64,000 nt of DNA from contig JBAOID010000019.1 in the NCBI GenBank assembly GCA_037045435.1, positions 1-64,000 of the forward strand. Direction: 5' to 3'. The position numbers and the translations under genes are program-made. The stretch is from CBDUEF01 sp018063485 (lineage in GTDB: Bacteria > Pseudomonadota > Alphaproteobacteria > Rhodobacterales > Rhodobacteraceae). Positions 30,601-39,792 of the stretch are shown piece after piece. Numbering within the stretch: the stretch's first letter is position 1; the number at the start of each line of letters is the position of its first letter. The notes below the pieces were generated by a model. It ran no database searches. It saw nothing but the letters and a program-made list of their open reading frames with translations, and was not told where the DNA came from.

Positions 30601-30770
30601 CCTCAACCCAGTGGTGGATTTCGCTTTCAAGCGCGATTGTCTTTGGCCTTGCCTTTGCGACGGTGCTGACACTGATCGTGATTCCATCGCTGCTGATGAT
30701 CGTTACTCCCGGTGACGGCACGCGGCGCAAACGGCGCTGGTTCGGGCTGCGGGCGGCGAAAGCGGTTTAA
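27672..30770 (+). CDS. RND-type efflux permease (AcrB/HAE1-like)
   Basis: This 1032-residue inner-membrane pump exports drugs or other small molecules by proton antiport. The N-terminus (NARLTISVLVFLMLAGAMAYV) is the first membrane helix, and two periplasmic loops alternate with two blocks of membrane spans. The proton-relay region VLFSLILAVGMLVDDAIIVTEYAERR carries the paired aspartates typical of helix 4. The second block has GIGIIALAGVVVNNNIVLIDTYD. Substrate cannot be inferred. It is paired with the preceding adaptor and is followed by a convergent aldo/keto reductase. Confidence 0.93.
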   Translation: MKIVETAIANARLTISVLVFLMLAGAMAYVSIPKEAEPDVQIPIIYVSMGYSGISPEDSERLLLRPMETALKSITGIKKMTATAYEGGGNVLMEFQAGADLDKALVDVRNKVSQARRDLPSGVDEPTVNEVNISEFPVLVITLSGNVPEVVLSTAGRELKNRIKEVNGVLDASLQGVRDDLIEVIVDPAKLESYGLRPDLLIAGVNANNQLVAAGALEGAEGRYSIKVPSLIETPEDVATLPIISTNTAMVLAKDIGSVRATHKDPTTITRLNGAPAVAIEVSKRTGANLIETVDAVKAVTEEFKGLLPSGTIVTFSQDKSKDIRQLLGDLQNSVLTAVILVFIVILFALSGRASILIGMAIPASFLMGMLLLSLMGFTVNIVVLFSLILAVGMLVDDAIIVTEYAERRMSEGMDKRLAFAQASHRMAGPVIAATMTRVAAFSPLLFWPGIVGEFMKYMPITLIVTLSASMLYALIFVPTMGALIAKPFKEPARHKDGPYMWLVGKAVRHPFTVLTLALGLLVAVPYSYGKYGRGVEFFPNVEPEYGLLYVKARGNLSIEEKDTLVRQAEARVLGFPGISSVYTRSGKASGAGNEVAADVIGVIQYEFVDWRERKNANAILNDLRAKMVGIPGVDIEVSVPAAGPPTGKAIQIQLSAVNPEGLGTVAAQIADELAKVPGVIDIDSGLPLPGVDWELIVDRGAAARYGVAPSTVGAMVQLVTSGLKLSEYRPAGADDAVDIRLRLPADQRTVLALDQLRIETASGSVPLSNFVTRVAAPTTGQLTRLNSQRTITVQAGIAAGVQTAPVRDAITSELKKAGLDKLGIRWKLAGEDEEQAEAGAFLSKAFGAAMFLIFIVLLAQFNKFISVGLVLSAVVMSTIGVLLGLLIMGQPFGVVMTGIGIIALAGVVVNNNIVLIDTYDTLRHEGMAKIDAILETCRERARPVVLTALTAILGVLPIAFGLNLELLNHETTYGAPSTQWWISLSSAIVFGLAFATVLTLIVIPSLLMIVTPGDGTRRKRRWFGLRAAKAV

Positions 30771-30789
30771 CCCCCGCCGCCCGGCTCTG

Positions 30790-31818
30790 TTAATCCTCGG
30801 AGGATTTTGCCCAAAGGTTGATGTCTTTTTCTTCGGAAATCGCATCAATCTGGGCAAGTTCCCCGGCGGAAAACTCAAGATTTCCAATCGCTCCGGCGCA
30901 ATCGGTGACTTGTTCGGGTCGCGATGCCCCGATCAGCGCCGAGGTGATGCCGCCATTGCGCAACACCCAAGCCAGCGCCATCTGGGCCAGCGTTTGTCCG
31001 CGCGATTTTGCCATTGTATCCAGAGATTTCACCGATTCCAACGCGCGCGAGGTGATTGTGGACAGATCGAGCGATTTGCCTTGGGTCGCACGGCTGTTTT
31101 CGGGGATACCGTTCAGGTATTTCCTGGTCAGAATTCCCTGCGCCAGGGGCGTGAAGGCGATCGACCCCACCCCCAATTCGGCCAACGTGTCCTTCAACCC
31201 ATCAGTTTCCACCCAGCGGTTCAGGATATTATAGCTGGGTTGGTGGATCAGACAGGGAGTGCCAAGATCTTTCAAAATCGCCACCGCCTCACGCGTGCGC
31301 TGCGAATTATAGCTGGAAATCCCGACATAGAGCGCGCGTCCAGACCGCACTATATGATCGAGCGCGCCCATGGTTTCTTCCAGCGGGGTGTCGGGGTCAA
31401 AGCGATGCGAGTAGAAGATATCGACATAGTCAAGGCCCATCCGCTTGAGGCTTTGATCACATGAGGCGATCAGGTTCTTGCGGCTGCCCCATTCGCCGTA
31501 AGGGCCGCTCCACATATTGTAGCCAGCCTTGGACGAGATGATCAACTCATCGCGAAAACCGTTGAAATCGGATTTCAGGATATCGCCAAACGCGGTTTCC
31601 GCACTGCCGGGGGGCGGGCCGTAATTGTTGGCCAGATCGAAATGGGTGATGCCCAGATCAAAGGCGGTCTGGCAGATGGTCCGTTTGGTCTCATGTGGGG
31701 TGTCATGGCCAAAGTTGTGCCACAGGCCCAATGAGACGGCGGGCAGTTTCACCCCGGAATTGCCGGTTCGGCGGTAAATCATGGCGTCATAACGGGTATC
31801 GGCGGGATAATAGGTCAT
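30790..31818 (-). CDS. Aldo/keto reductase, YghZ/Gpr-like
   Basis: This 342-residue NADPH-dependent reductase resembles E. coli YghZ, which reduces L-glyceraldehyde 3-phosphate and methylglyoxal. The ATG at 31818 is chosen because AGGAG precedes it, while the longer frame lacks a site. The motifs FDLANNYGPPPGSAE (active-site Asp and Tyr), the catalytic Lys in IISSKAGYNMW and the His of DIFYSHRFD are present. The NADPH-binding tail is GASRPEQVTD. The gene is convergent with the RND operon and divergent from tamA. Confidence 0.88.
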   Translation of the reverse strand: MTYYPADTRYDAMIYRRTGNSGVKLPAVSLGLWHNFGHDTPHETKRTICQTAFDLGITHFDLANNYGPPPGSAETAFGDILKSDFNGFRDELIISSKAGYNMWSGPYGEWGSRKNLIASCDQSLKRMGLDYVDIFYSHRFDPDTPLEETMGALDHIVRSGRALYVGISSYNSQRTREAVAILKDLGTPCLIHQPSYNILNRWVETDGLKDTLAELGVGSIAFTPLAQGILTRKYLNGIPENSRATQGKSLDLSTITSRALESVKSLDTMAKSRGQTLAQMALAWVLRNGGITSALIGASRPEQVTDCAGAIGNLEFSAGELAQIDAISEEKDINLWAKSSED

Positions 31819-31980
31819 TGCGGCTCCTGTGGTTCTTATCCGGGCCATTCTGTCGGGTTCACGCAGCCATGTCACGCCCTGACGCCGTGGAAAGTGGCGA
31901 TAGGGCGCCCGCAGTTTATGTGGAACGTTGCGCTTTGTTCGTGCGTTTGAAATAGTGGGTCAACAGGGCGGAGACGCAAA

Positions 31981-33804
31981 ATGTCGTTGGTATCAGCACC
32001 GAACCGGATGCGCGGCTTCCTGGCCGCCGGTTTGCTGTGCGTTATGATATCTGCCCCCGTTACCGCGATGGAAACGCTTGATTTTTCGGTTACCGGGCCG
32101 GGCGCGGATCTGTTGAAGGATCTGCGCGGCGCCTCGGGGCTGGTCGCTGCCGAAAAGCAAAAGCAGACCGACCCGCAAGATCTTTTTTCCAAGGCCCGCG
32201 CGGAATATGGAGCTTTGGTTTCGGCGCTTTATGCCAGAGGCTATTATTCTGGCGTTGTGCATGTGTTTATTGATGGCCGCGAGGTAGCGACCATCCCGCC
32301 GCTGGATGCCCCAAACTCCATTCGGCGGGTGAAGGTAACGGTCGAGACCGGGCCGCTTTTTGCCTTTTCGAAGGCCGATGTCGCGCCCTTGGCGCCGCGC
32401 ACCGAGATGCCGCCAGGCTTTGCTGTTGGAAAGAAAGCTGAAAGCGATGTGATCACCCAAGCGGTGATTGCCGGGGTGGATGGCTGGCGTGGCAAGGGCC
32501 ATGCCAAGGCCAAAACGGCCAGTCAGCTTATCATCGCGGATCATGCCCGCGCCACCTTGTCCGCCCAGGTTCGGTTAGACCCAGGCCCGCGTCTGCGCTT
32601 TGGGGCCTTGTCGGTGAAGGGTGCCGAACGAATGCGGCCCGAACGCATTCGGGCGATCACCGGCCTGCCGGAAGGAGAGCTTTACAGCCCCGAGGACATC
32701 CGCCGTGCAACCGAGCGTTTGCGTCGCACCGGGGTATTTTCGTCGGCCACATTGACCGAGGCAGAGCAGATCACAGCCCCCGATCTGTTGGGGATCACCG
32801 CCACTGTGGTGGAAGCGCCAAGGCGGCATTACAGTTTTGGGGCCGCGATTGCGACCAATGAAGGCGGTACGATCACCGGCGAGTGGTATCACCGTAACCT
32901 GTTTGGAGGTGCCGAAAGGCTGACATTCAAAGGAGCGATCACCAATCTGGGGGCTGTGTCAGGTGTCGATTACAAATTCGGAGCGGCCTATGCCCGTCCG
33001 GCCACCTTTACGCCCGACACCACTCTTGGGCTTGCAGCGGATTTAGGCCATCTGAACGAGTTGGACTATGTTGCGGATACGTTTTCAGTCGGCACCTCGC
33101 TTGCTCATGTCTTTTCCGACAGCCTGACCGGATCGGCAGGTTTTGCCTATGAATATTCACGGGTGACAGACCCCACGCGCACCGCAATCTATCGTCGCCT
33201 TGCGATGCCGATTGATCTGACCTGGGACAGGCGTGACAGCAAGACCGATGCGAAACGCGGGTTTTACATCGCTGCCGAAGCAAAGCCGTTCCTGGGATTT
33301 AGCAATTCGGATTCAGGGGCGCGCTTTACGCTGGATGCGCGCGGCTACAAGGCGATTGATGCGGCCAACCGGTTTGTGATCGCCGCCCGTTTGCAGGCGG
33401 GCGCAGTGGTTGGGGCCAGCCTGATCGGCACCCCGCGCGAGGATTTGTTCTATTCGGGTGGTGGTGGCACTGTTCGCGGCCAGCCCTATCAATCGCTTGG
33501 CGTCAGTATTCTGCGTGACAGTCTCAACGATCCGTTCCGCACCGGTGGCACCTATTTTCTGGGCGCGTCATTGGAGGCGCGGGCCAAGGTGAGCGATAAC
33601 ATCGGCGTGGTTGGTTTTGTTGATGTGGGTCAGATCGGCGTGAACGGCTTTTTCAATGAGTTCAGCGACTGGCATGCCGGAGCCGGGATTGGCGTGCGCT
33701 ATGCCACGGCTGTGGGCCCGATACGGTTGGATCTGGCGGTGCCGGTGGGGGGCAATACTGGCAGCGGGATGCAGATCTATGTTGGCTTGGGGCAGGCATT
33801 TTGA
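31981..33804 (+). CDS. tamA: Translocation and assembly module outer-membrane protein TamA
   Basis: TamA is a BamA-family (Omp85) beta-barrel that works with TamB in outer-membrane protein insertion and lipid transport. The 607-residue protein has a signal peptide (LAAGLLCVMISAPVTA), POTRA-type repeats to about residue 270 and a C-terminal 16-strand barrel. The RGQPYQSLG loop near residue 497 is the conserved L6 VRGF-like motif, and the final residue is F, as expected for barrel recognition. It overlaps tamB by a TGATG. Confidence 0.9.
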   Translation: MSLVSAPNRMRGFLAAGLLCVMISAPVTAMETLDFSVTGPGADLLKDLRGASGLVAAEKQKQTDPQDLFSKARAEYGALVSALYARGYYSGVVHVFIDGREVATIPPLDAPNSIRRVKVTVETGPLFAFSKADVAPLAPRTEMPPGFAVGKKAESDVITQAVIAGVDGWRGKGHAKAKTASQLIIADHARATLSAQVRLDPGPRLRFGALSVKGAERMRPERIRAITGLPEGELYSPEDIRRATERLRRTGVFSSATLTEAEQITAPDLLGITATVVEAPRRHYSFGAAIATNEGGTITGEWYHRNLFGGAERLTFKGAITNLGAVSGVDYKFGAAYARPATFTPDTTLGLAADLGHLNELDYVADTFSVGTSLAHVFSDSLTGSAGFAYEYSRVTDPTRTAIYRRLAMPIDLTWDRRDSKTDAKRGFYIAAEAKPFLGFSNSDSGARFTLDARGYKAIDAANRFVIAARLQAGAVVGASLIGTPREDLFYSGGGGTVRGQPYQSLGVSILRDSLNDPFRTGGTYFLGASLEARAKVSDNIGVVGFVDVGQIGVNGFFNEFSDWHAGAGIGVRYATAVGPIRLDLAVPVGGNTGSGMQIYVGLGQAF

Positions 33805-36800
33805 TGCGCTGGTCGTTGCTGACAAAAGCTGTGCTGATCTTGCTGCCCTGCGCCGCACTGGCACAAACGCCCGAGGCAGACCGCAGCTATTTGCAAGGGC
33901 TTCTGGAAGACAATCTTTCCGGGGCCGGGCGGCAGGTAACCATCACTGGCTTTCAGGGGGCGCTGTCCTCGCAGGCCAGCATCACAAAACTGACCATTGC
34001 CGATGATCAGGGCGTTTGGCTGACCCTGACCGACGTGGCGCTGGATTGGAACCGGTCGGCGCTTTTGGCCGGAGCGCTTTCGGTCAATACCCTGACGGCT
34101 GCCGAGATCATTCTGGACCGCATCCCGGCGACACAAACCACGCCCTCGCCGGAAGCGCGCGAATTTTCGCTGCCGCAATTGCCGGTATCGGTGGAAATCG
34201 GCAATTTGAAAGCCGACAGGGTTGTGCTTGGCCCGGCTGTGCTGGGGCAGTCGCTTGAGGTGGAACTCGCGGCGTCGCTGAGCCTTGCGGAGGGATCGGG
34301 CAAGGCCAAGGTGCTGGTGCAGCGCATTGATCAGGGGCCAGCGGGAAAGTTGGCGCTGGAGGCGTCGTTCAATGCCGCCAGCAAACTGTTGCAGGTCGAT
34401 CTGTCCCTGACCGAGACGACCGGGGGCATCGTTTCCAGCAAACTGGGCCTGCCCGGTGTGCCGTCACTGGGGCTGACGGTCAAAGGGGCCGGTCCGCTGT
34501 CGGCTTTTCTTGCCGATGTCGAGCTTTCTACCGATGATACCACAAGGCTTTCCGGGCAAGTGGTGCTGACCAGCCAGGACACAGGTGCCACGCGCTTCAG
34601 CGCCAATCTGGGTGGCGATGTGGTGCCGTTGTTCTTGCCTGATTATGCAAGTTTCTTTGGCCCGGATGTGCGATTGGCAACGACCGGAGAGCATTGGCCC
34701 GATGGCCGTACCGAATTGTCTGCGCTGAGCCTGACGACACGGGCGTTGCGACTTGGTGGGTCTTTGGCTCTGGCTGCCGATGGGGTGCCGCAGCGGTTTG
34801 ATTTGCAGGTCTTGTTGGGAATGGATGACGGTAGCCCAGTGCAATTGCCGTTGACCACCGCAGCCCCTGTTCGGCTGGATCGGGGCAACCTGACGCTGCG
34901 CTATGATGTGAGACAAGGTGAAGGTTGGACTCTGGTCAGCAAGATTTCGGGGCTTGATATTGGTAGCGCCAAGATCGCAGATCTGTCTTTGGACGGGTCT
35001 GGGCGGATCTCGCGCTTTGGGAGTGATCCACAAATCGGGGCCACGCTGACCTATGCGGCAAATGGAATCAATCCGGTGGATCAAGCGTTTGCGGCTGCGC
35101 TGGGGCCACAGATTTCCGGTCAATCGCTGATCTATTGGACGCGGGGGGACGGCGCACTGTCAATCCCGCGCCTGACGCTGTTGGGCGAGGATTATTCGGC
35201 GGAACTTGGTGGCAGGATCGGCAGTCTTGCATCTGCCGTTCTGATTTCCGGGCGCGCATCGGCAAAAATGGCTAGTCTTTCCCGCCTGTCTGCGCTTGCC
35301 GGTCGGCCACTTGCCGGTTCGGCAACGCTGGCCCTGTCGGGGAATGGCAGCCCACTGACCGGAGCGTTTGATATCGAGGCCAGCGCCAACGGCAATGACA
35401 TGGCTGTGGGCATGTCGCAGTTGGATCGGCTGCTGAGGGGCAACTCTATCGTTGAGGCCTCGGTGAGGCGGGACAGCACTGGCACCACTTTGCGCAACCT
35501 CACGGTGTCGGCAGCAACCCTGACGGCCAAGGCCAAAGGCATGATCGCCACAGCGGGCAGCGATGTCACTGCCGATCTGGATTTCACTGATCTTTCGGTT
35601 CTGGGGCCCGGCTATCGTGGTTCGATTGGGGCGACGGCACATGCGACTGGAACGCTGACCGCTGGTTGGGTGGATCTGACGGCAATCGGCAGAGGTTTGG
35701 CCATCGGGCAGGACTATGCAGACAAGGTTCTGCGGGGCGATAGCGCCATTCGGGCCGAATTGGCGCTGCGCGACGGCAAGCTGCGGATCGAGAATGCCAC
35801 GCTGACCAATCCCCAGCTTTCCGCCAAAGCCAATGGCGAGTTTGACGGAACGGAGCAAAGAGTTGCTCTGGAGGCGCGCCTGTCAAATCTTGGCCTATTG
35901 GTGCCAGAGTTTCCTGGCCCGTTAACCTTGTCGGGCACGGCTGTGCAGGATGAGGCGGGCACACAGCTTGACCTGCAAGGTCAGGGTCCGGGGCAGATCA
36001 ATGGCCGGATATCGGGCCGTCTTGCGCCGGGGTTTCGGTCGGCTGATCTTTCGATTGCGGGAACTGCAATCGCAGCGCTGGCCAATGGCTTTATCGCGCC
36101 GCGCGCCTTGTCGGGTGGGGTAAGGTTTGATCTGCGGCTGAATGGGCCCTTGGCCCTGTCTTCGCTGTCAGGGCTGGCCAGCCTGAGTGATGGTCGGCTT
36201 GCCGATCCCGGCCTGAACTTTGCCGTGCAGGGAATTTCTGGACAAGCAGATTTGTCTGGCGGCAGAGCCGTGATTGCTGTTGCTGGCGAGATCAGCACCG
36301 GAGGAGCGGTTTCTGTGCAAGGCGGCATCGGGATGTCAGCGCCCTTTGACAGCGATTTGACCGTGCAGCTTGCCGGCGCGAATCTGCGGGATCCTGATCT
36401 TTACCAGACCCGCGCCAACGGCAATCTGACAGTTTCCGGCCCTCTGGCGGGGGGCGCGAAAATCGCCGGGCGCATTGTTTTGGGAATAACCGAATTGCAG
36501 GTGCCTTCAACGGGCTTTGGGTTGAATGGTGTTTTGGAAGATTTGAAACATGTCAATGAACCTGCCGCCGTTCAGGCCACGCGCGAGCGGGCTGGCCTGC
36601 TGTTCAAACCCGGATCAGGTAGGTCTCGGGCGGCAGATTTTGGACTTGACGTGGTGATTTCCGCCCCAAACCAGGTGTTTGTGCGCGGTCGCGGGTTGGA
36701 TGCAGAGCTTGGTGGTGAATTGCGGTTGCACGGCACCACAGCGGCGGTTTCGCCGGAAGGAGCGTTGTCCCTGATCCGTGGCCGGCTTGATATCTTGGGA

Positions 36801-37331
36801 AAACGGCTGGACCTTACCGAAGCGACTCTGCAATTGGAGGGGGAATTGATTCCTTTTCTGCATGTTGTCGCCACTACAACCACCGATACGGCCGCTGTTT
36901 CGGTTGAGATTGACGGTCCGGCAACCCAGCCCGTGGTGCGCTTTACGTCAAGCCCCTCGCTGCCCGAAGAGGAGGTTCTGGCGCAGTTGTTGTTTGGCCA
37001 GACCTTGCAGGGGATTTCAGCCTTGCAGGCGCTGCAATTGGCAAATGCAGTGGCGGTTTTGGCGGGCAAGGGCGGCGACGGTTTGATCAACAACCTGCGC
37101 AAAGGGGCAGGTTTGGACAATCTGGATGTCACCACGGCTGCGGATGGAACGGCCGCAGTATCAGCAGGCAAATATCTGACGAAGAACATCTATACCGAGG
37201 TTCAGGTGGATCAGACGGGGAAATCACAAATTGATCTGAACCTGGATGTCACCAAATCCATCACGCTGCGCGGATCAAGCAATTCGGATGGAACCAACAG
37301 TCTGGGCATCTATCTGGATAAGGATTACTGA
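33804..37331 (+). CDS. tamB: Translocation and assembly module subunit TamB
   Basis: TamB is a large inner-membrane-anchored periplasmic protein that bridges to TamA and helps assemble outer-membrane proteins and move lipids. The ATG at 33804 starts MRWSLLTKAVLILLPCAALA, a signal-anchor sequence. The preceding in-frame TTG would add one residue and is not preferred. The 1175-residue body consists of repeated beta-strand units forming an elongated groove, and ends in the DUF490 domain (VRFTSSPSLPEEEVLAQLLFG and KYLTKNIYTEVQVDQTGKS). It ends seven bases inside a convergent BrkB-family gene. Confidence 0.9.
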   Translation: MRWSLLTKAVLILLPCAALAQTPEADRSYLQGLLEDNLSGAGRQVTITGFQGALSSQASITKLTIADDQGVWLTLTDVALDWNRSALLAGALSVNTLTAAEIILDRIPATQTTPSPEAREFSLPQLPVSVEIGNLKADRVVLGPAVLGQSLEVELAASLSLAEGSGKAKVLVQRIDQGPAGKLALEASFNAASKLLQVDLSLTETTGGIVSSKLGLPGVPSLGLTVKGAGPLSAFLADVELSTDDTTRLSGQVVLTSQDTGATRFSANLGGDVVPLFLPDYASFFGPDVRLATTGEHWPDGRTELSALSLTTRALRLGGSLALAADGVPQRFDLQVLLGMDDGSPVQLPLTTAAPVRLDRGNLTLRYDVRQGEGWTLVSKISGLDIGSAKIADLSLDGSGRISRFGSDPQIGATLTYAANGINPVDQAFAAALGPQISGQSLIYWTRGDGALSIPRLTLLGEDYSAELGGRIGSLASAVLISGRASAKMASLSRLSALAGRPLAGSATLALSGNGSPLTGAFDIEASANGNDMAVGMSQLDRLLRGNSIVEASVRRDSTGTTLRNLTVSAATLTAKAKGMIATAGSDVTADLDFTDLSVLGPGYRGSIGATAHATGTLTAGWVDLTAIGRGLAIGQDYADKVLRGDSAIRAELALRDGKLRIENATLTNPQLSAKANGEFDGTEQRVALEARLSNLGLLVPEFPGPLTLSGTAVQDEAGTQLDLQGQGPGQINGRISGRLAPGFRSADLSIAGTAIAALANGFIAPRALSGGVRFDLRLNGPLALSSLSGLASLSDGRLADPGLNFAVQGISGQADLSGGRAVIAVAGEISTGGAVSVQGGIGMSAPFDSDLTVQLAGANLRDPDLYQTRANGNLTVSGPLAGGAKIAGRIVLGITELQVPSTGFGLNGVLEDLKHVNEPAAVQATRERAGLLFKPGSGRSRAADFGLDVVISAPNQVFVRGRGLDAELGGELRLHGTTAAVSPEGALSLIRGRLDILGKRLDLTEATLQLEGELIPFLHVVATTTTDTAAVSVEIDGPATQPVVRFTSSPSLPEEEVLAQLLFGQTLQGISALQALQLANAVAVLAGKGGDGLINNLRKGAGLDNLDVTTAADGTAAVSAGKYLTKNIYTEVQVDQTGKSQIDLNLDVTKSITLRGSSNSDGTNSLGIYLDKDY

Positions 37332-38191
37332 CGCGGGGCTTGCGTGCGGGCTTTGCGGCGGTTCTGCATTTCAGCGTCCACCGCAGCACCCAGCAGAACT
37401 GCATAGGCGCTGAGATATAGCCACATCAGCATCGCCGCGACCGCACCAATCGAGCCATAGACCCGATTGTAAGCGGGAAAGTTCGCCAGATAGAGCATGA
37501 ATCCGCGCGTGACCAGAACCCAGAGTATGACAGAAACCAGCAGGCCCCAGGACAGCAGAGGCGGTTTCAAAAGGGTGTAGTTCGGCCCGATCCGAAACGC
37601 CAGGCCGACAGCCAGCACCCCGAAAATCACGCCCATCAACAGGTTTGAATCCGCCAAGGCATTTGGTGGGGCGGTACCTTTGGGCAAGAACGCCACGACC
37701 ACCGGAACCACAACGGAAAGCGTCAGTGCCGCCAACACCAGCCCTACCATTACCATAGTCAGAGAAATGGCCCGAAGTTGATGCCAATGGCCCGAACGGT
37801 TGGGCAGGTGATGGATCGCATTCAAACCGCGGATCAAAGCTGCCACTCCGGCGCGCGCCGACCAAAGCGCCAAAACTGTGGAAATGACTGTCGTCCATCC
37901 AAGGCTTGAGGAGTTTACCGACAACAGCGCCTCGACCTGACCCAAAACCAGATTGTAAACATCTGGAGGCAAGACCCCCCGCAACAGCGCAACCTCGCCA
38001 CGGATCACGTCAGGATTCGAAACAAAGCCCCAGATCGCGATGACTGCAGCGGCAGCAGGAAAAATCGCAAGAAAGGCGAAAAACGCAACGCCTGCCGCAA
38101 TCAGGTCGATCTCGGCCTGTTCAATCCGACGGTAAAACCGCAAGATCGCCGCCACGAAACCGGGGGGGAGTGCATGAAGGTGCCTCAGCAT
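37325..38191 (-). CDS. YihY/BrkB family inner-membrane protein
   Basis: This 288-residue protein has about six membrane spans and the family signature WGFVSNPDVIRGEVALLRGVLPPDVYNLVLGQVE. The first span is IDLIAAGVAFFAFLAIFPAAAAVIAIWGF, and the last lies near AVAAMLMWLYLSAYAVLLGAAVDAE. Members were once called ribonuclease BN or a serum-resistance factor, but those roles are not established. Some are proposed to affect envelope lipid transport. That would fit the neighbouring tamAB genes, though they are convergent and overlap by only seven bases. Confidence 0.85.
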   Translation of the reverse strand: MLRHLHALPPGFVAAILRFYRRIEQAEIDLIAAGVAFFAFLAIFPAAAAVIAIWGFVSNPDVIRGEVALLRGVLPPDVYNLVLGQVEALLSVNSSSLGWTTVISTVLALWSARAGVAALIRGLNAIHHLPNRSGHWHQLRAISLTMVMVGLVLAALTLSVVVPVVVAFLPKGTAPPNALADSNLLMGVIFGVLAVGLAFRIGPNYTLLKPPLLSWGLLVSVILWVLVTRGFMLYLANFPAYNRVYGSIGAVAAMLMWLYLSAYAVLLGAAVDAEMQNRRKARTQAPRQ

Positions 38192-38206
38192 GGGCAGGCC
38201 GTTGAG

Positions 38207-38671
38207 TCAGCTTTCGTCATGTTCCAGCCTTATGCGCAATTCTCGCAGCACCGGAAGCACAGCGCGTACCCGGTCTGCGCCCAAGGCCACAACAACATCG
38301 TTGATCAAGGGGCTGATCACTTGCACCGCCGCATCGCGCGCGGCACGGCCCGAGGGGCTGATCGCCACGAATTTTCTGCGGGCATCGTCCCAATCGGGGC
38401 GAATATGCACATGGCCAGCCCATTCCAGTTTGGCCAGGGTATTGGTCATAGCGCCGCGTGTGATGTGAAAGGTGCGCGCCAATTGCGCCGGGGAGCGTTC
38501 ATCATTCACCCGCGCCAGATGGTTCAGCACAGAAAAATGTGACAGTTCCATGCCGCGTGGCAGAGCTTTGGAAATTCTGTTGCGCGCCAATTGGTCGGCC
38601 ATGAACAATTCGCCAAACAGGGCAACCGCCAGATCTTCCGAGCGTTCCTGAGTTTTATCGGCTTCGCTCAT
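38207..38671 (-). CDS. MarR-family transcriptional regulator
   Basis: This 154-residue protein has the MarR winged helix. Helix-turn-helix residues lie in SPAQLARTFHITRGAMTNTLAKLEWAGHVHIRPD (~60-93), and the wing is DDARRKFVAISPSG. Such regulators usually repress genes for stress or aromatic-compound responses as dimers. It overlaps the upstream amidohydrolase gene by four bases in ATGA manner and is followed 15 bases later by brkB-type, so it is probably read in one transcript with comF-grxC-nit. Confidence 0.88.
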   Translation of the reverse strand: MSEADKTQERSEDLAVALFGELFMADQLARNRISKALPRGMELSHFSVLNHLARVNDERSPAQLARTFHITRGAMTNTLAKLEWAGHVHIRPDWDDARRKFVAISPSGRAARDAAVQVISPLINDVVVALGADRVRAVLPVLRELRIRLEHDES

Positions 38672-39498
38672 GGCCCTTCGAATGCTCGATCATGCGAGAG
38701 CGAGGGCACCCTTCCCCGCGCCGCAGTGACGCTGGCCATATCGAGGTCAACGATTGTAACCCCCGGCTCGGTTCCAGCATCGGCCAACACGTCACCCCAA
38801 GGCGAGATGGCAAGGGAATGGCCGTAGGTTCTGCGCCCTTTACCACTGGATTCATTGTGAAATCCGGTTTGTGCCGGTGCCAGAATGAAGCAGCCGTTTT
38901 CTATGGCTCGGGCGCGCAGCAGCACTTCCCAATGTGCTGCCCCGGTGATGTGATTGAAGGCTGCGGGCACGGTGATGATTTGCGCACCGGCCTGCGCAAG
39001 GCGGCGATAGAGATGCGGGAAGCGCACATCGTAACAGATGGTCATGCCAACTTTGGCGAAAGGTGTTTCGGCCAAGACCGCCGTGGCACCCGGTCGATAG
39101 CCCGAGGACTCCCGGTAGATCTCGGTTTCGCTGACATTCACGTCGAACATGTGGATCTTGTCATAATGGGCGGCAATCTCGCCGCTTGGGGCTATCAAGA
39201 AGGAACGGTTGGCAAAGCGCCCATCGGTGTCATCGGTCAAGAGCCCGAGCGATCCTATCAAGAGCCAAACCCCCAGACTTTGCGCTTCAAACCGAAGGGT
39301 AGCCAATGTTTCATCCTGGGCTTCGTGCCGCAGTATAAGGCGCTGATGGTCGCGGTCAGAGGACAGGGCATTGGTGCATTCGGGCGTCAAGATGAACTCC
39401 GCGCCGCCTTTCGCCGCCAAGCGGATCATCCGCAGTGTTTCTGGCAGATTTTCCACCGGATCATCGCAAACCGTCAGTTGAACAAGCCCTATGCGCAT
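38668..39498 (-). CDS. Carbon-nitrogen hydrolase of the nitrilase superfamily (Nit-type)
   Basis: The 276-residue enzyme has the three catalytic residues of the family: Glu in TPECTN (~41), Lys in HYDKIHMFD (~111) and Cys in MTICYDVRFPHLYR (~146). It resembles the Nit1/YafV-like group, which includes deaminated-glutathione amidase. The glutaredoxin gene upstream (three bases apart) fits a link to glutathione metabolism, but omega-amidase activity is equally possible. It overlaps marR downstream by four bases. Confidence 0.87.
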   Translation of the reverse strand: MRIGLVQLTVCDDPVENLPETLRMIRLAAKGGAEFILTPECTNALSSDRDHQRLILRHEAQDETLATLRFEAQSLGVWLLIGSLGLLTDDTDGRFANRSFLIAPSGEIAAHYDKIHMFDVNVSETEIYRESSGYRPGATAVLAETPFAKVGMTICYDVRFPHLYRRLAQAGAQIITVPAAFNHITGAAHWEVLLRARAIENGCFILAPAQTGFHNESSGKGRRTYGHSLAISPWGDVLADAGTEPGVTIVDLDMASVTAARGRVPSLSHDRAFEGP

Positions 39499-39501
39499 GG
39501 G

Positions 39502-39756
39502 TCAGGCCAACAACGCGTCAAGTTTGCCTGCGCGTTCCAGAGCGTGAAGTTCATCGCTGCCACCGATGCTTTTCCCGTCGATGAAAATTTGCGGCACCGT
39601 GCGCCGCCCGCCCGCCCGCTCGATCATGGCTTGGCGCAAGGTTGGGTCAGAGCCGACGTCAATCTCGGTAAAGGCGGCGCCTTTTTTTGTCAGCAGGCCC
39701 TTTGCGGCGATGCAATATGGGCAGGTTCGGGTGGTATAGATCTCGACTGGTTTCAT
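39502..39756 (-). CDS. grxC: Glutaredoxin 3
   Basis: Grx3 reduces disulfides with glutathione. The 84-residue protein has the active-site CPYC (residues 11-14 of MKPVEIYTTRTCPYC) and the glutathione-binding residues TVPQIFIDGKSIGGSDEL. The ATG at 39756 is chosen over a longer frame because the family starts at MKPVEIYT and an AAGGGAT site lies ahead. It sits between the frameshifted comF and the nitrilase-family gene, in a four-gene group conserved in style with other Rhodobacterales. Confidence 0.93.
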   Translation of the reverse strand: MKPVEIYTTRTCPYCIAAKGLLTKKGAAFTEIDVGSDPTLRQAMIERAGGRRTVPQIFIDGKSIGGSDELHALERAGKLDALLA

Positions 39757-39792
39757 GGCGCAAATCCCTTTGGTCACGCAGACTATAGAGAT